Origin: Paenibacillus sp. BSR1-1
GTDB lineage: Bacteria > Bacillota > Bacilli > Bacillales > Cytobacillaceae
Assembly (NCBI RefSeq): GCF_030403775.1
Contig: NZ_JAQMWQ010000003.1
Location: forward strand, 1 to 64,000
Length of the DNA stretch: 64,000 bases
Direction of reading: 5' to 3'
The translations under genes were made by a program, and so were the position numbers. Below the pieces are notes generated by a model that worked only from the letters and a program-made list of their open reading frames with translations, did no database searches and had not been told where the DNA came from. Shown piece by piece: positions 41,785-51,745 of this stretch (position 1 is its first letter; each line of letters starts with the position of its first letter).

Positions 41785-43623
41785 ATGATGAAGAAAAAGT
41801 GGAGAAAAATAGCGGCGTTTATTGAAACATACATTCTCTTAAAAAATCAGTCACTAATGATTAAGCTATGCGTTTTCTCCAGTTTTCTGGTTATCTTTCC
41901 TGTGCTTTCCGTTGGTATCATTTCATACAAACGTTCATCCTTAGAGCTTGAAAATGAACTACGACAATCAAGCAGGCAGGTAATTGATCAAGTAGAGACT
42001 CATATTGAATACTATCTGCAGGATTTTGAGATTACCAGCCTAAAAATGATCAATTCTCCTGAACTATCAAGTCTATTGAAAATGAAGTCATCAGAAAGTA
42101 AGGAGCCTTTGATCGAACCGACAAGAAACACCCTAAAAACAGCAGAGTATTCAAGAGCAGATATCTCAAATATCACCATCCTTCTCGATGACGGTCCGGT
42201 CATTGATACTCTGGGTAAGAGAAATTTCTATCCTGCCATGAAAATGAGGGATGAATATTGGTATTCCTCCGTCCCGTTAAATGGGATGAGTATGCTGGTC
42301 ACACGGAAGCTGAAATTAGAAAATAATGAGCTGCCCGTTATATCACTAGTGCGGAGACTTTATAACCCAAGAACCCTCCTGCCAGTAGGCATGCTTATTA
42401 TCGATATCAATTTTAGAAGAATTGAAGAAATCTCTAATAAAGTAACAATTAGTAAAAATGGCTATTTTTTTATATTAGATGCGAATGGACATTATGTCTA
42501 TCATCCCGATTATTCGAAACTGGGGAAAAAGGTTGAATTCAAGCAGCTTTCTAACCTAAAAACAGAAGAGAGCAGCACGGAAATATTAGAGAATGAGCGG
42601 AAAGATTTTGTGACCTATACCTTTTCACGGAACCTTGGCTGGAGGTTTTTAACAGCTGTTCCCTACCGAGATTTAACAGGTGGGATGATTCAAATTGAAA
42701 AAACCATATCCCTTACCATTATTATTTCTTTAATCGCAGCCTATTTGATCGGCTTTGGATTTGCCACCAGCATCATACGGCCCATACGCCGTCTCAAGCA
42801 TTTTATGAAGGAAGTGGAAATTGGAAATCTAAACGGAAGAGTAAGAGTGGATTCAAAGGATGAAATTGGACAATTGACTGCAGGGTTTAATAAGACGGTT
42901 GAAAAACTTTCGAATCTCCTGGAGGTAGTATATATTTCGAAGTTAAAAGAAGCTGAAATGTCACTTAAACAAAAAGAAGTAGAACTAAAAATGCTTCAGT
43001 CACAGATGAATCCCCATTTTTTATACAATTCACTTGAAACCATTAGGGGAATGGCTTTAGAAGAAGATCAGGAAAATATTGCAATTATGTCTTTCTCGCT
43101 AGGAAAACTACTCCGGTATAATCTGAATAATTCATCCTCCACTGTTAGTCTTAGAGAAGAAATCAATTTTTGCGAAATGTACCTTCGGATTCAAAAGTTT
43201 CGTTTTGAAGATCGTTTTGAGTATAAGTTTGATATCCCTGATTGGGCAATGGAACTTAAGGTAGTAAAGTTTTCACTTCAGCCATTAGTGGAGAATTGCT
43301 TTGTTCATGGTTATGGTCCGGATAATAGAAAAATAGAAATCGTGATTTCTGCCATTCGTCAATCGGAGTCTACCTTCGTGATTCGCATTTTTGACTCAGG
43401 TAATGGTATAGACGAATACCTTTTAGAAGAAATAAGGAATCGCATTCAACAAAAAAGGACTTCAATGGACGGGAAAAATATAGGAATCTTAAATGTTCAC
43501 CAAAGGATTCATTATTTATTTGGGTCTAAGTATGGAATCACGATGAAAAGTGAGCAGGGTATTGGGACAGAAGTAGTAATCCATTTACCTTTACCAGATG
43601 ATTCGGAGGAGGCGAGAGAATGA
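41785..43623 (+). CDS. Sensor histidine kinase, YesM type
   Basis: The 612-aa product has a membrane segment near residues 30-55, an extracytoplasmic dCache-like sensor region, a second membrane segment (TIIISLIAAYLIGFGFATSI), a HAMP linker (RPIRRLKHFMKEVEIGNL), the His_kinase domain with phosphoacceptor His411 in MNPHFLYNSLETIRG, and an ATPase domain (FSLQPLVENCFVHGY, FDSGNGI). TAAGGA sets the start at ATG 41785. It overlaps the regulator gene as ATGA. With the TRAP genes next door it likely senses the transported acid, perhaps through the binding protein. Confidence 0.9.
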   Translation: MMKKKWRKIAAFIETYILLKNQSLMIKLCVFSSFLVIFPVLSVGIISYKRSSLELENELRQSSRQVIDQVETHIEYYLQDFEITSLKMINSPELSSLLKMKSSESKEPLIEPTRNTLKTAEYSRADISNITILLDDGPVIDTLGKRNFYPAMKMRDEYWYSSVPLNGMSMLVTRKLKLENNELPVISLVRRLYNPRTLLPVGMLIIDINFRRIEEISNKVTISKNGYFFILDANGHYVYHPDYSKLGKKVEFKQLSNLKTEESSTEILENERKDFVTYTFSRNLGWRFLTAVPYRDLTGGMIQIEKTISLTIIISLIAAYLIGFGFATSIIRPIRRLKHFMKEVEIGNLNGRVRVDSKDEIGQLTAGFNKTVEKLSNLLEVVYISKLKEAEMSLKQKEVELKMLQSQMNPHFLYNSLETIRGMALEEDQENIAIMSFSLGKLLRYNLNNSSSTVSLREEINFCEMYLRIQKFRFEDRFEYKFDIPDWAMELKVVKFSLQPLVENCFVHGYGPDNRKIEIVISAIRQSESTFVIRIFDSGNGIDEYLLEEIRNRIQQKRTSMDGKNIGILNVHQRIHYLFGSKYGITMKSEQGIGTEVVIHLPLPDDSEEARE

Positions 43624-44372
43624 AAAAGAGGACGATCCTGCTAGTTGATGATGAGAGATGGGTTCGAACGGCTCTTAAATGGACAACCAAGCAGTTGAAT
43701 CTTCCCTTGCAGGTAGCCAATGAATGTGGGAACGGATTAGAAGCACTGGATTGGATCAAGCAAAATGAGGTAGACCTTGTCATTACAGATATTCGAATGC
43801 CAATAATGGACGGACTTTCGTTTGTAAAGGAAGTGAATCTTTTAAAAAAGAAGCCAGATGTCATCGTCATCAGTGTACATGACGATTTCCAATTTGTTCA
43901 AAAAGCACTTCGAAACGGTGTAAGGGATTACCTGCTAAAACCAGTGGAGGAGCTCGATTTAAAAGTATGCCTAGAAAAATGGCTAGACCAACTAAATCTA
44001 GCAGAGGCAAAAATGAACGCACCCAATATAGTGGTTGAGAATCTGCCTTCATCCACGATTGAAAGAGTTTTGCATTATATAGAAAAGACCCCATTAGACC
44101 AAATTACCCTGAAAGATGCAGCAGAGAGCGTCCATATGAATCCTAGTTATCTCAGTCAATTATTCAAACAACAACTAAATAAAAAATTTGTTGATTATAT
44201 TACCGAGCTTCGAATTGAGGAAAGTAAACGTTTATTACTAAATACATCGTTAAGAATGTCCGAGATTGCGGAAAGAGTCGGATATTCCGATTTAGCTTAT
44301 TTTAGTAATAACTTTAAAAGGATAATCGGTTACTCACCATCTGAGTTTCGGAAATCAGTCATCACTCCATAA
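43620..44372 (+). CDS. AraC-type response regulator, YesN type
   Basis: The 250-aa product has a receiver domain (LLVDDERWVRTALKW, phospho-acceptor Asp57 in DLVITDIRMPIMDG, SVHDDF, LLKP) and a C-terminal double helix-turn-helix (LKDAAESVHMNPSYLSQLFKQQLNKKFVDYITELRIEESKRLL...IAERVGYSDLAYFSNNFKRIIGYSPSEFR). It is the partner of the overlapping kinase and should activate the upstream TRAP operon. Confidence 0.92.
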   Translation: MKKRTILLVDDERWVRTALKWTTKQLNLPLQVANECGNGLEALDWIKQNEVDLVITDIRMPIMDGLSFVKEVNLLKKKPDVIVISVHDDFQFVQKALRNGVRDYLLKPVEELDLKVCLEKWLDQLNLAEAKMNAPNIVVENLPSSTIERVLHYIEKTPLDQITLKDAAESVHMNPSYLSQLFKQQLNKKFVDYITELRIEESKRLLLNTSLRMSEIAERVGYSDLAYFSNNFKRIIGYSPSEFRKSVITP

Positions 44373-44607
44373 AATGAAAGAAGTCTAGAGACAAAAAAAT
44401 AAAGGGTTCCGTTTTCGGGTGCTTTCTTAATAAATGACAAAAGAATTGACGTATGAATTGGCATACTGAATAGTTGTGAGGGTAGATGGTTGGTGATCTT
44501 CTTTTCCTATTAAGGAAAGGGTGTGATCGGCCTGGAAAATGTTCTTGATATTTTAAGAAAAATTCTAAAAGGAATTATATTTCCTCCAGTGTAATCGTTA
44601 GCAATAT

Positions 44608-44648
44608 AAAAGCCGAACCCCTTTACAAAAAAAGGAGACGGCTTTTTC
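44608..44648. terminator. Bidirectional terminator
   Basis: AAAAGCCG ... CGGCTTTTT stem between the regulator gene and the convergent permease gene. In 44373-44607 nothing else is supported. Confidence 0.65.
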
Positions 44649-44670
44649 TTATTTGTTTATTTCATGCAAC

Positions 44671-45966
44671 CTATTTCATTTCAGGGATAGAGTCGGGACC
44701 TTTGACTAACTTGCTGCCAATCCCATAAAAAATAGCTGCAGATACAAGGCCAACAAAAGCTACTGAAAGATGTGGTGCGTAGAAGTTACAATATAATGCG
44801 ATGGCGGAAGACAAAATCCAGACAACGAATGCCATTGGTCTCCAGTTTACTAAATTTGCCGAACCATTCTTTCGTAAAACCAAGCGGTCCATAATCATAA
44901 TTGCTCCGATAGGCGGAATGATTACCCCAAGAAGAACGAGCCAGTTGAAAAAGTGATTATAAATTCCAGAAACTGCAACGATTAAACCGACTATACCAAT
45001 AATAAGTGTGATAGGTCTCATTTTTTTACCGGTCATATGTGACCAGCCAACAGCGCCATTATATAAGCAATGTGTACCGACAGAACCCAAATTGATAAAG
45101 ACAAAAAGGATAGACAAGATGGTAAGCAATGGACCATGTCCTGCTAATACTGACATGAAGTCCCCACCAGTTGAAGTTGGATTTGAGATAACTCCAGTTG
45201 CTACAATAATTCCTCCAACAAGCTCGGCAATAAAGTTCCCGATTGGAAAGGCGAAAATGGTTGATAAAATCCCTTCACGGCCATTTTTTGCCCAACGGGT
45301 AAAGTCCGCTGTCATTGTACCTGAATCAGCAAATCCGGCGAATACTAACGTTACTGCAGCTCCAAATGACATTGCATTTGAAACATGAGGATGATAGTCT
45401 AAAATATCAGAGTTACCGGTTTTCATTGCCATAACAATCGCAATAATGGCAATTAGAATATAAAATGGTGCTGCGATCCACCCTAAGATAGATAAAGCCT
45501 TAATACCGATATAAGTTACTGCAACATAGAGAATCCCACCGATGACGGTCATTATTAACAGACTAGCACCAAATGACCCATGCATCGTAGCACCAGTAAG
45601 TCCGACTTGAAGAGCAAACCAGCCGATTACAACTGTAGAAAGTAATCCGGAAATAATATAATAACCCGAACGTCCGAATGTCCTTTGTGCAGTCAGGGAA
45701 AAGTTCAATCCCGAACGTCCGGCATCATAGCTTAGTAAGCCTACCATGACGAAAAGGAGCAGATTACCAAGCAGCATCGCTAAGGCGCCGGCTTTAAAAC
45801 CAAGCTGTGCAGTGATTAGTCCGCCGATGACTGCACTGGTTAATACCATTGGGAAACCAAACCAAACAGCTGCAACGGATGATAATTTTTTGCGGTATTC
45901 TTTGGGAACAGGAGTGTGTTCGAATTCTGGATCCAATAACTTCTTTTCAACAACGCTGGTTGACAT
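44671..45966 (-). CDS. CodB-like purine/cytosine permease (NCS1)
   Basis: The 431-aa product has 12 membrane segments. PVPKEYRKKLSSVAAVWFGFPMVLTSAVIGGLITAQLG and the SLTAQRTFGRSGYYI and FADSGTMTADFTRWAKNGREG blocks are those of the cytosine-permease branch of NCS1. It should import a nucleobase or related compound with a cation. AGGAGG precedes the ATG. No deaminase gene is adjacent, so the substrate is not settled. It is transcribed alone. Confidence 0.82.
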   Translation of the reverse strand: MSTSVVEKKLLDPEFEHTPVPKEYRKKLSSVAAVWFGFPMVLTSAVIGGLITAQLGFKAGALAMLLGNLLLFVMVGLLSYDAGRSGLNFSLTAQRTFGRSGYYIISGLLSTVVIGWFALQVGLTGATMHGSFGASLLIMTVIGGILYVAVTYIGIKALSILGWIAAPFYILIAIIAIVMAMKTGNSDILDYHPHVSNAMSFGAAVTLVFAGFADSGTMTADFTRWAKNGREGILSTIFAFPIGNFIAELVGGIIVATGVISNPTSTGGDFMSVLAGHGPLLTILSILFVFINLGSVGTHCLYNGAVGWSHMTGKKMRPITLIIGIVGLIVAVSGIYNHFFNWLVLLGVIIPPIGAIMIMDRLVLRKNGSANLVNWRPMAFVVWILSSAIALYCNFYAPHLSVAFVGLVSAAIFYGIGSKLVKGPDSIPEMK

Positions 45967-46587
45967 GAATGTTTCCTCCTAGTGAAACAATTTTTTGGTG
46001 AGTCTCCAATCCAATAACAAGGCCAAGAGAAAAGTCTGATTTGGACGAAAATCTTTTTTTGCACGCACCTTAAAGCTGAAAGACGGAACGTAAAATTGAT
46101 TCATACTTTACAAATGACGCCTTTTTAAGGTCAAATAGCTGATATCTAGTTAATAGCTTACCATTTCGCAAAATACTGTTAACGAGTCACCTGGGCAATT
46201 AGGAAAATGAAACGTGGACAATAAAAAAGTCATCTCAAGAGGGCGTTTCCCATGGATTTAGACTAATTAGACCGATTTCATGCTTGACATCATTTGACAC
46301 ACTTATTTGTTCACTGGTGAGCAAATAAGCGAAACATGATGGATTAATGTATAATTTGTCGTTTGGGATCCTCCCTTTTTATTTTGCGAGGTGTATCTTT
46401 AATAGAGCGCTTTCATTTGACCTTGCAAGATTATTTTATGAGGTATTCCATTTAATGTAATTGTGTAAAAAAACCAAAAATGTGGGCTATCAATTAGGCA
46501 GTATGAATAAAAATAAAGGGTTGATTTACTAAAAGGAGTTTTTTTTTGCATGTAAATACTTTTTTTTGAAAATATGGAACCATTTTC
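45967..46587. other. Gene-less stretch with a large palindrome
   Basis: No gene is credible here. It contains the codB-like leader, a 28-bp imperfect palindrome at 46302-46329 and AT-rich DNA leading into a truncated MarR-type frame. The N-terminal half of that regulator is absent. Confidence 0.5.
46302..46329. promoter_or_regulatory. 28-bp palindrome, possible MarR-type operator
   Basis: CTTATTTGTTCACT / GGTGAGCAAATAAG is symmetrical except at two positions. TTGACA lies next to it (46294-46299). Position upstream of a decayed marR-like gene suggests its former operator. Confidence 0.4.
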
Positions 46588-46842
46588 TTGAAGAAGAGAG
46601 AATCGTTGACCAAGTGTAGAATATGTCCCTTGGATCTTGTAGAAAGACAACCAAACCCAAATGATAGAAGGGCTTTTAATGTAGTAATGACAGAAGAAGG
46701 AAGAGCATTATTTGACGAGATATTTCCCAAACACGTTGCAACCATTTCTCAAAATTTATCATTTATCTCGAATGATGAAAAAGAACAGCTAATTGTTTTA
46801 TTAAAGAGAATTGGAATGGGTGCACAAGATTTGGAAAAATAA
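46588..46842 (+). pseudogene. MarR-family regulator, 5'-truncated
   Basis: The frame encodes DLVERQPNPNDRRAFNVVMTEEGRALFDEIFPKHVATISQNL and NDEKEQLIVLLKRIG: the wing and C-terminal dimer helices of a MarR regulator. The recognition helix and everything before are missing or scrambled (KKRESLTKCRICP replaces the expected sequence), so it cannot bind DNA. Thirty-one nt downstream is a flavin reductase gene, the usual partner of MhqR/HypR-type MarR proteins. Confidence 0.7.
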
Positions 46843-46873
46843 ATTTTAAAAAGCTAAATAGGAGGAAAAAACA

Positions 46874-47417
46874 ATGACAAATGAAATGTAGGTATTATTT
46901 TAGGTAGTACAAGACAGGAAGAGTTAGCCCACAAGTGGGAGAATGGATTAAAGGAATTGCTGACAAACGTGGAGATGCAAACTATGAAATTGTAGATATT
47001 GCTGATTATCAATTACCTTTTTTAGGAACAACTGATGGGACTGAACCAGGAATTGCAGCTTGGAACGAAAAACTTAACAGCTTGGATGGATTCGTATTTA
47101 TCGTTCAGGAATATAATCACAGTATAACAGGAGCCTTAAAAAATGCACTTGATTTCGCTCGTGAAGCCTGGAATAACAAAGCAGCAGGTATCGTTAGTTA
47201 TGGTTCAACTGGCGGTGCCCGTGCAGCTGAACATTTACGAGGAATAATGGGTGAACTAATGATTGCAGATGTTCGTGTTCATCCTACACTGTCCTTATTT
47301 ACCGATTTTGAAAACTTTACTACTTTCAAGCCAGCTGAATTACACCTTGATAATGTAAATGCAATGCTTGACCAAGTTATTGCTTGGAGTGGTGCATTAA
47401 AAGCTTTAAGAAAATAA
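46874..47417 (+). pseudogene. NADPH-dependent FMN reductase, frameshifted at 5' end
   Basis: GGAGG and ATG 46874 give MTNEM then a stop; shifting frame gives VGIILGSTRQ (the flavin-phosphate loop) and another shift gives GRVSPQVGEWIKGIADKRG, which then runs open to 47417 (FVFIVQEYNHSITGALKNALDFAREAWNNKAAGIVSYGSTGGARA). Two small indels near 46888 and 46920 thus separate the flavin-binding loop from the rest. The enzyme would have been an azoreductase/quinone-reductase type flavoprotein. Confidence 0.75.
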
Positions 47418-47462
47418 TCAAATATATATTGAACTGAAATTCGAAAATTATACTACCTAAAA

Positions 47463-47506
47463 GGGTGATACATATTATACGTGACTAATATGTATCACCC
47501 CCTATT
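47463..47506 (+). terminator. Terminator of the FMN-reductase remnant
   Basis: GGGTGATACATATTA-tacgtgac-TAATATGTATCACCC, perfect 15-bp stem, then CCTATTTTTTT. Confidence 0.85.
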
Positions 47507-47669
47507 TTTTTATGACTTTTTACAATTTAAGTCTTGATAAAACAAGTCTTTCTGTCGTTCCGTGCGTGTTGCTTTGGCACTAAATGGTACGATAACCACT
47601 GCCTGTACGGCTGATGCCTACCTTCCGTAGACTACCTTCATATTATTTCCTCCAAAGAAATTGATAGAT

Positions 47670-48503
47670 TTACCCTTTCACCGCACCTTGCGTCAGACCA
47701 TTTACGAGGTACTTTTGACAGAAAGCAAACAAGATCATAGTAGGAATAACCGATAGTACCGTTCCAGCTGACATTGCTCCCCATTCAATATCATATTTTT
47801 TTATAAAAGAATTCATCGCCACCGGAATGGTTTTGACCGATTCCTCATCAATAAACATGACCGCCATAATAAGCTCGTTCCAGCACTGAACAAACGCAAA
47901 TATTAAGGTGGCCATAATTCCTGGCAGCATTACAGGAACAATGACCTTAAATAATGCGCTTATTCTTGAGCATCCATCAATCATTGCAGCTTCTTCCAAT
48001 GAGGCAGGAATTCTCTGGAAAAACCCAACCATAATGATCGTACAGAAAGGAATCAACATAACCGTATAGATCAGCATTAAGGAAAACAAATGATTAACAA
48101 GCTGCATTTTTGACATCATCATATATAACGGAGCCATACCAATGAAAATAGGGACAATTTGAGTAATGAGGAAGCCGCCCATCACCTGTCCTTTCCCTTT
48201 GAATTTGAATCTTGCAAGGACATATCCCCCAAGCATAGAAATAATCAATACAATAAAGGAAGCAACGATGGAAACCAAGAAACTATTAAAAATATAAGTT
48301 TGAAAATGAGAGATTTTAAATATTTGAATATAATTATCCAGTGTGAATTCTTTTGGCCAGTATTGAATCGGCAGAGAAAAAATGTCCTTCTGCATTTTAA
48401 AGGAAGTAATAATGATCCAATACAAAGGAAAAATGGTGATGGCCAAAAAAATGCTTAAAAAAACTACTTTCAGAGTACGAAGCCAAATTCCAGCATTAGT
48501 CAT
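47670..48503 (-). CDS. Sugar ABC transporter permease (MalG type)
   Basis: The 277-aa product has six membrane segments and the EAA loop EEAAMIDGCSRISALFKVIVPVMLPG typical of the MalG/CUT1 group. It forms the channel with the permease encoded just upstream; the two genes overlap by one base (TAATG). No ATPase gene follows, so a shared ATPase such as MsmX must serve. The substrate is probably an oligosaccharide. Confidence 0.9.
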   Translation of the reverse strand: MTNAGIWLRTLKVVFLSIFLAITIFPLYWIIITSFKMQKDIFSLPIQYWPKEFTLDNYIQIFKISHFQTYIFNSFLVSIVASFIVLIISMLGGYVLARFKFKGKGQVMGGFLITQIVPIFIGMAPLYMMMSKMQLVNHLFSLMLIYTVMLIPFCTIIMVGFFQRIPASLEEAAMIDGCSRISALFKVIVPVMLPGIMATLIFAFVQCWNELIMAVMFIDEESVKTIPVAMNSFIKKYDIEWGAMSAGTVLSVIPTMILFAFCQKYLVNGLTQGAVKG

Positions 48504-49453
48504 TAAAAATCACCTTTCTTTTCAAATTTTGAAGCTTTTGTGAAAAACACCATGAAAGAAAGAAGGATGACAACGATGATAAGACCTACTGCAGAGGCTT
48601 GTCCATAGTTCTGTTCAAACATAACCTTATCAATCAGGTATGTAGAGAGAATATGCGTTGCACCAGCCGGACCCCCATTTGTCATGGAATAGATAATATC
48701 CGGGAAGTTGAGAATCCAAATGACTCTCAAGAGAACGGTAATAAAGAGGGTAGGTAAAATATAAGGCAAGGTAATATAGAAAAGCTGATGAAGCTTGTTT
48801 GCCCCATCTATTTCAGCCGCTTCATACAACTCGTCAGGTATCGATTGAAGCGCTGCCAAAATCATGATGGCAAAGAACGCTACTCCATACCAAATATTCG
48901 CGATAATAACAGAAGCCATCGCCCACTTGGCTTCGGCTAAAAACGCAATAGGTGCATCAATCAACCCTGTTTTGAGAAGAAGATCATTAATGACTCCAAA
49001 TTGCCCGTTAAACATCCATCGCCAAATGAGCCCAATCAAGAATCCCGACATCGCCCATGGAAAGAAGACTAGACCCTGATATATTCCTCTTCCTTTGAAG
49101 TGTTTCCTCATGCTTAGGGCAAGCGCAAAGCCAAGGACCAATTGAAAAAATAATGAGATAAAAACCCAATACACACTGTTCTTAACAACAGTGGCAAAGT
49201 TAGGACTTGAAATAACAGCTTTAAAATTATCCAATCCAATAAAATGAATATTCATTAAGTCGAAGAGGGTGTAATTCTGAAAAGCCATAACGGATCCTTT
49301 AATAATGGGATAATATACAAATACCGATACTAGAACAATCGCAGGCGCTAGACATAGAAGAATAAAAATCCCTTCTTTTGAGAAACGAAAGGGGGCTTTC
49401 TCAGGCTGAACACTTGGATTATTCGGATGTAAAATCTGCTTTTCCATTTTCAA
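48503..49453 (-). CDS. Sugar ABC transporter permease (MalF type)
   Basis: The 316-aa product has six membrane segments, the N-terminal pattern LCLAPAIVLVSVFVYYPIIKGSVMAFQNYTLF and the EAA loop YEAAEIDGANKLHQLFYITLPYILP. It is the partner of the MalG-type permease. It begins about 70 nt after the binding-protein gene and belongs to the same operon. Confidence 0.9.
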   Translation of the reverse strand: MKMEKQILHPNNPSVQPEKAPFRFSKEGIFILLCLAPAIVLVSVFVYYPIIKGSVMAFQNYTLFDLMNIHFIGLDNFKAVISSPNFATVVKNSVYWVFISLFFQLVLGFALALSMRKHFKGRGIYQGLVFFPWAMSGFLIGLIWRWMFNGQFGVINDLLLKTGLIDAPIAFLAEAKWAMASVIIANIWYGVAFFAIMILAALQSIPDELYEAAEIDGANKLHQLFYITLPYILPTLFITVLLRVIWILNFPDIIYSMTNGGPAGATHILSTYLIDKVMFEQNYGQASAVGLIIVVILLSFMVFFTKASKFEKKGDF

Positions 49454-49521
49454 AAGATTTCCTCCTTACTTTAGTAACAGGGAGAAATGGATAGCTTTCG
49501 CTATCCATTTCCATTGCCAAA

Positions 49522-50850
49522 CTACTTTTTGTTTTCCGCTTTTTCTTTAGTCCAATATTGGTCCCATTTTTTCAAGAGATCTTTAGCCGATGTATTTCCG
49601 GATAAGAAGGCCTGGAGATCTTGGTCAGCGGCTGACTGCCATGCACCCCATCCCTTAAAATCGATTGGTCTTGTCACGTCGAGGAATATTTCCGGTTGTG
49701 CGTTCATATCTCCGTACGGTTTAAAATAACCTGTTTTATAAAATTCATCATCAAAAGCATTCTGATGAACTGGAATGACAGAACTCCTTTTTGTATACTC
49801 ATTGCTCTGTTCCGGATCACTTAGAAACTCAATCAGCTTCCATGCTTCTTTTTTATGCTTAGAATAGGCGGTCATCCCCCAGCCAGGCCCGCTGACTACT
49901 TGCTGGGCTACACCAGATGGTCCAATCGGCAGAGGTGCCGTTGCCCATGTTCCATCCTTCAGCTTTTCCTTCGCGGCATCGATGACTTCCGCATCCTGGA
50001 TCAACATCGCGGTGCTCCCTGAAACAAAGCCTTGCACCATTTCTGGGTAGCCCCAGTTGATCGAATCTGGAGGAGAAACTTCCTTATAAACCTTTTTATA
50101 AAAATTTAACGCTTCCAACGATTTAGCTGAGGAGAATAAAGTCTTACCATTCTCTAAGTAAAAGGCATTATCTGGATTAACCTCTTTACCATTGTAAGCC
50201 CACATCGTAATTAAAGCGTAATCCCAACCGGTCGGGCCTCCACGAAAACTATATCCATAGCGATTCTTTGATGGGTTTGTTAATTTCTTTGCTGCTTCAT
50301 AGAATTCGTCCCATGTTTTGGGTACTTCTAGTCCTGCTTCCTTAAACCAATCGGTACGGTAAAATAAGACACGCTCATACAATCCGTTGGGTATGTAGTA
50401 TGGAGTATTATCTACCCAATTGGCCCGCTTTTTGGCAATATCGTTCAAGGAATCGTAGTTTTTCCATTTCTCTGTGTAAGGCTTCAAATTCTCGATGAAA
50501 CCATTCATAGCAAATTGTTTGGCATTGAATTCGCGGACTTCCACAACATCAAGCGCCTCTTTAGCCATAAGCATTTGGGTGATTTTTTGGTCCGCACCAT
50601 TAAAAGGTGGGGAGATCAATTCGACTTTGATCTTCGGATTCGCAGCTTCAAACTTGTCTATTAGCTCGTTGAGCAATGCCGTTCTTGAAGGGCTTGAAAG
50701 GCTTTCGATCATTTTTAAGGTAACCTTTCCATCCGAATCTTTCCCATTACCATTCGACTTCGTACTTGATTCCTTGCTGCAACCTACAACAATAGATAGT
50801 AATAGGCAAATGGAGAAAAATAATGCAAAATACTTTTTCCTACTTCTCAT
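49522..50850 (-). CDS. Sugar-binding lipoprotein of ABC importer
   Basis: The 442-aa product starts MRSRKKYFALFFSICLLLSI with lipobox VVGC, then a Ser/Asn/Gly linker. The family 1 solute-binding fold is seen in LIDKFEAANPKIKVELI, VVEVREFNAKQFA, GLEVPKTWDEFYEAAKKLT, YGYSFRGG and GGWGMTAYSKHKKEAWKLIEFLSDPEQ-type blocks. It is the first gene of the three-gene importer operon, with GGGGGGA before the ATG. No local regulator is seen. Confidence 0.9.
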   Translation of the reverse strand: MRSRKKYFALFFSICLLLSIVVGCSKESSTKSNGNGKDSDGKVTLKMIESLSSPSRTALLNELIDKFEAANPKIKVELISPPFNGADQKITQMLMAKEALDVVEVREFNAKQFAMNGFIENLKPYTEKWKNYDSLNDIAKKRANWVDNTPYYIPNGLYERVLFYRTDWFKEAGLEVPKTWDEFYEAAKKLTNPSKNRYGYSFRGGPTGWDYALITMWAYNGKEVNPDNAFYLENGKTLFSSAKSLEALNFYKKVYKEVSPPDSINWGYPEMVQGFVSGSTAMLIQDAEVIDAAKEKLKDGTWATAPLPIGPSGVAQQVVSGPGWGMTAYSKHKKEAWKLIEFLSDPEQSNEYTKRSSVIPVHQNAFDDEFYKTGYFKPYGDMNAQPEIFLDVTRPIDFKGWGAWQSAADQDLQAFLSGNTSAKDLLKKWDQYWTKEKAENKK

Positions 50851-51354
50851 CTAAATCCCCCCTAAAAGCGCAAAATATAGTTGTTACCATGTCCCACGAA
50901 ATTGCATGAGAAGTTATAACCTACTTAAAATTGATAGTTTCTAATCACCTCAATCCATGGAACAAAATTAATCAGGATATCATTGATGTCTGAATACCCA
51001 TAAAGATTACACAACAATGACAACCCTTACATAAATTATTTCAATAATATTAAATACAATTTTATAAATCAACAAATTATTCTAAATATTCATAATAATG
51101 TAAAAATATTATAAAAATAGGTAAAGATATTATAAAAATTGCTAAATCTGAGGTAACAAATTGCGCTTTTCATAAGACATCCAAATTTGGACGTCCTTTT
51201 TTTGTGTGAACACTTTTTAACAATTTGAATATATTGACCACTTGACCGAACTTTCATCCGAATTGAATCTACCGATAAAAAGTGATTAATTAAACAAAAT
51301 GCACATAATAAAGGGCAGTCATTTCGTAAACTGCGAGCATTTCCGAAAAGATTA
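50851..51354. other. Gene-less stretch with a repeated hairpin
   Basis: It contains the promoter region of the importer on the minus strand, AT-rich DNA, and at 51174-51247 a block almost repeated at 57500-57580 (hairpin CATCCAAATTTGGACG plus following 50 nt). No gene is credible. Confidence 0.5.
51174..51247 (+). repeat. Direct repeat 1, terminator-like block
   Basis: GACATCCAAATTTGGACGTCC then T-run, GTGAACACTTTTTAACAATT and TGACCACTT. The same order with few changes occurs at 57500-57580. The hairpin is a strong terminator. Confidence 0.65.
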
Positions 51355-51480
51355 ATGGCTACGCTGTGAAGGCAGGAATAACAAGAATTTTCATCCTCAT
51401 TTATTCCGTCATACTGCAGCGACAATTTTCCTGGAAGCTGAATAATCCGCGCAAGATAATGCGATAAACTATTACGTCAC
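51355..51480 (+). pseudogene. Tyrosine recombinase/integrase remnant
   Basis: With one frameshift the stretch encodes AVKAGITR, then FHPHLFRHTAATIFLEAE, the conserved HxLRHxxA region of tyrosine recombinases (HLFRHTAAT), and then a scrambled end (NAINYYVTLTG). Only about 40 residues remain. It marks the former end of an integrated element. Confidence 0.55.
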
Positions 51481-51745
51481 CTTAACGGGTGGCGTATTTA
51501 TGTACTAAAAAAGAAAAAGCGTCATAAGACGCTCTTGTAAATGCTTACTTTAATCAAGGGATATTAATATATTATGAGGGTTGTCTTATATAGACATGGA
51601 CAGAGATGGAGCTTATATAAAAAAACCACCCTTGAATTAAAAGGATGGTTTCATATGGAGGATTCCTAATATTGTCTCTTATATACATTTATGTATACAT
51701 ACGGAACATAAGTTCGCATATAATATTAAGAAAGGAGGCGATTAT
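51481..51745. other. Gene-less stretch with two hairpins
   Basis: AGCGTC-ataa-GACGCT lies at 51516-51531, and AAACCACCCTT/AAAAGGATGGTTT near 51610-51652, both followed or flanked by T- or A-runs. The leader of the YolD-like gene follows. Confidence 0.45.

Noticed and set aside
51090..51425. Minus-strand 111-codon frame
   Set aside because: It is antisense to the tyrosine-recombinase remnant and to direct repeat 1.
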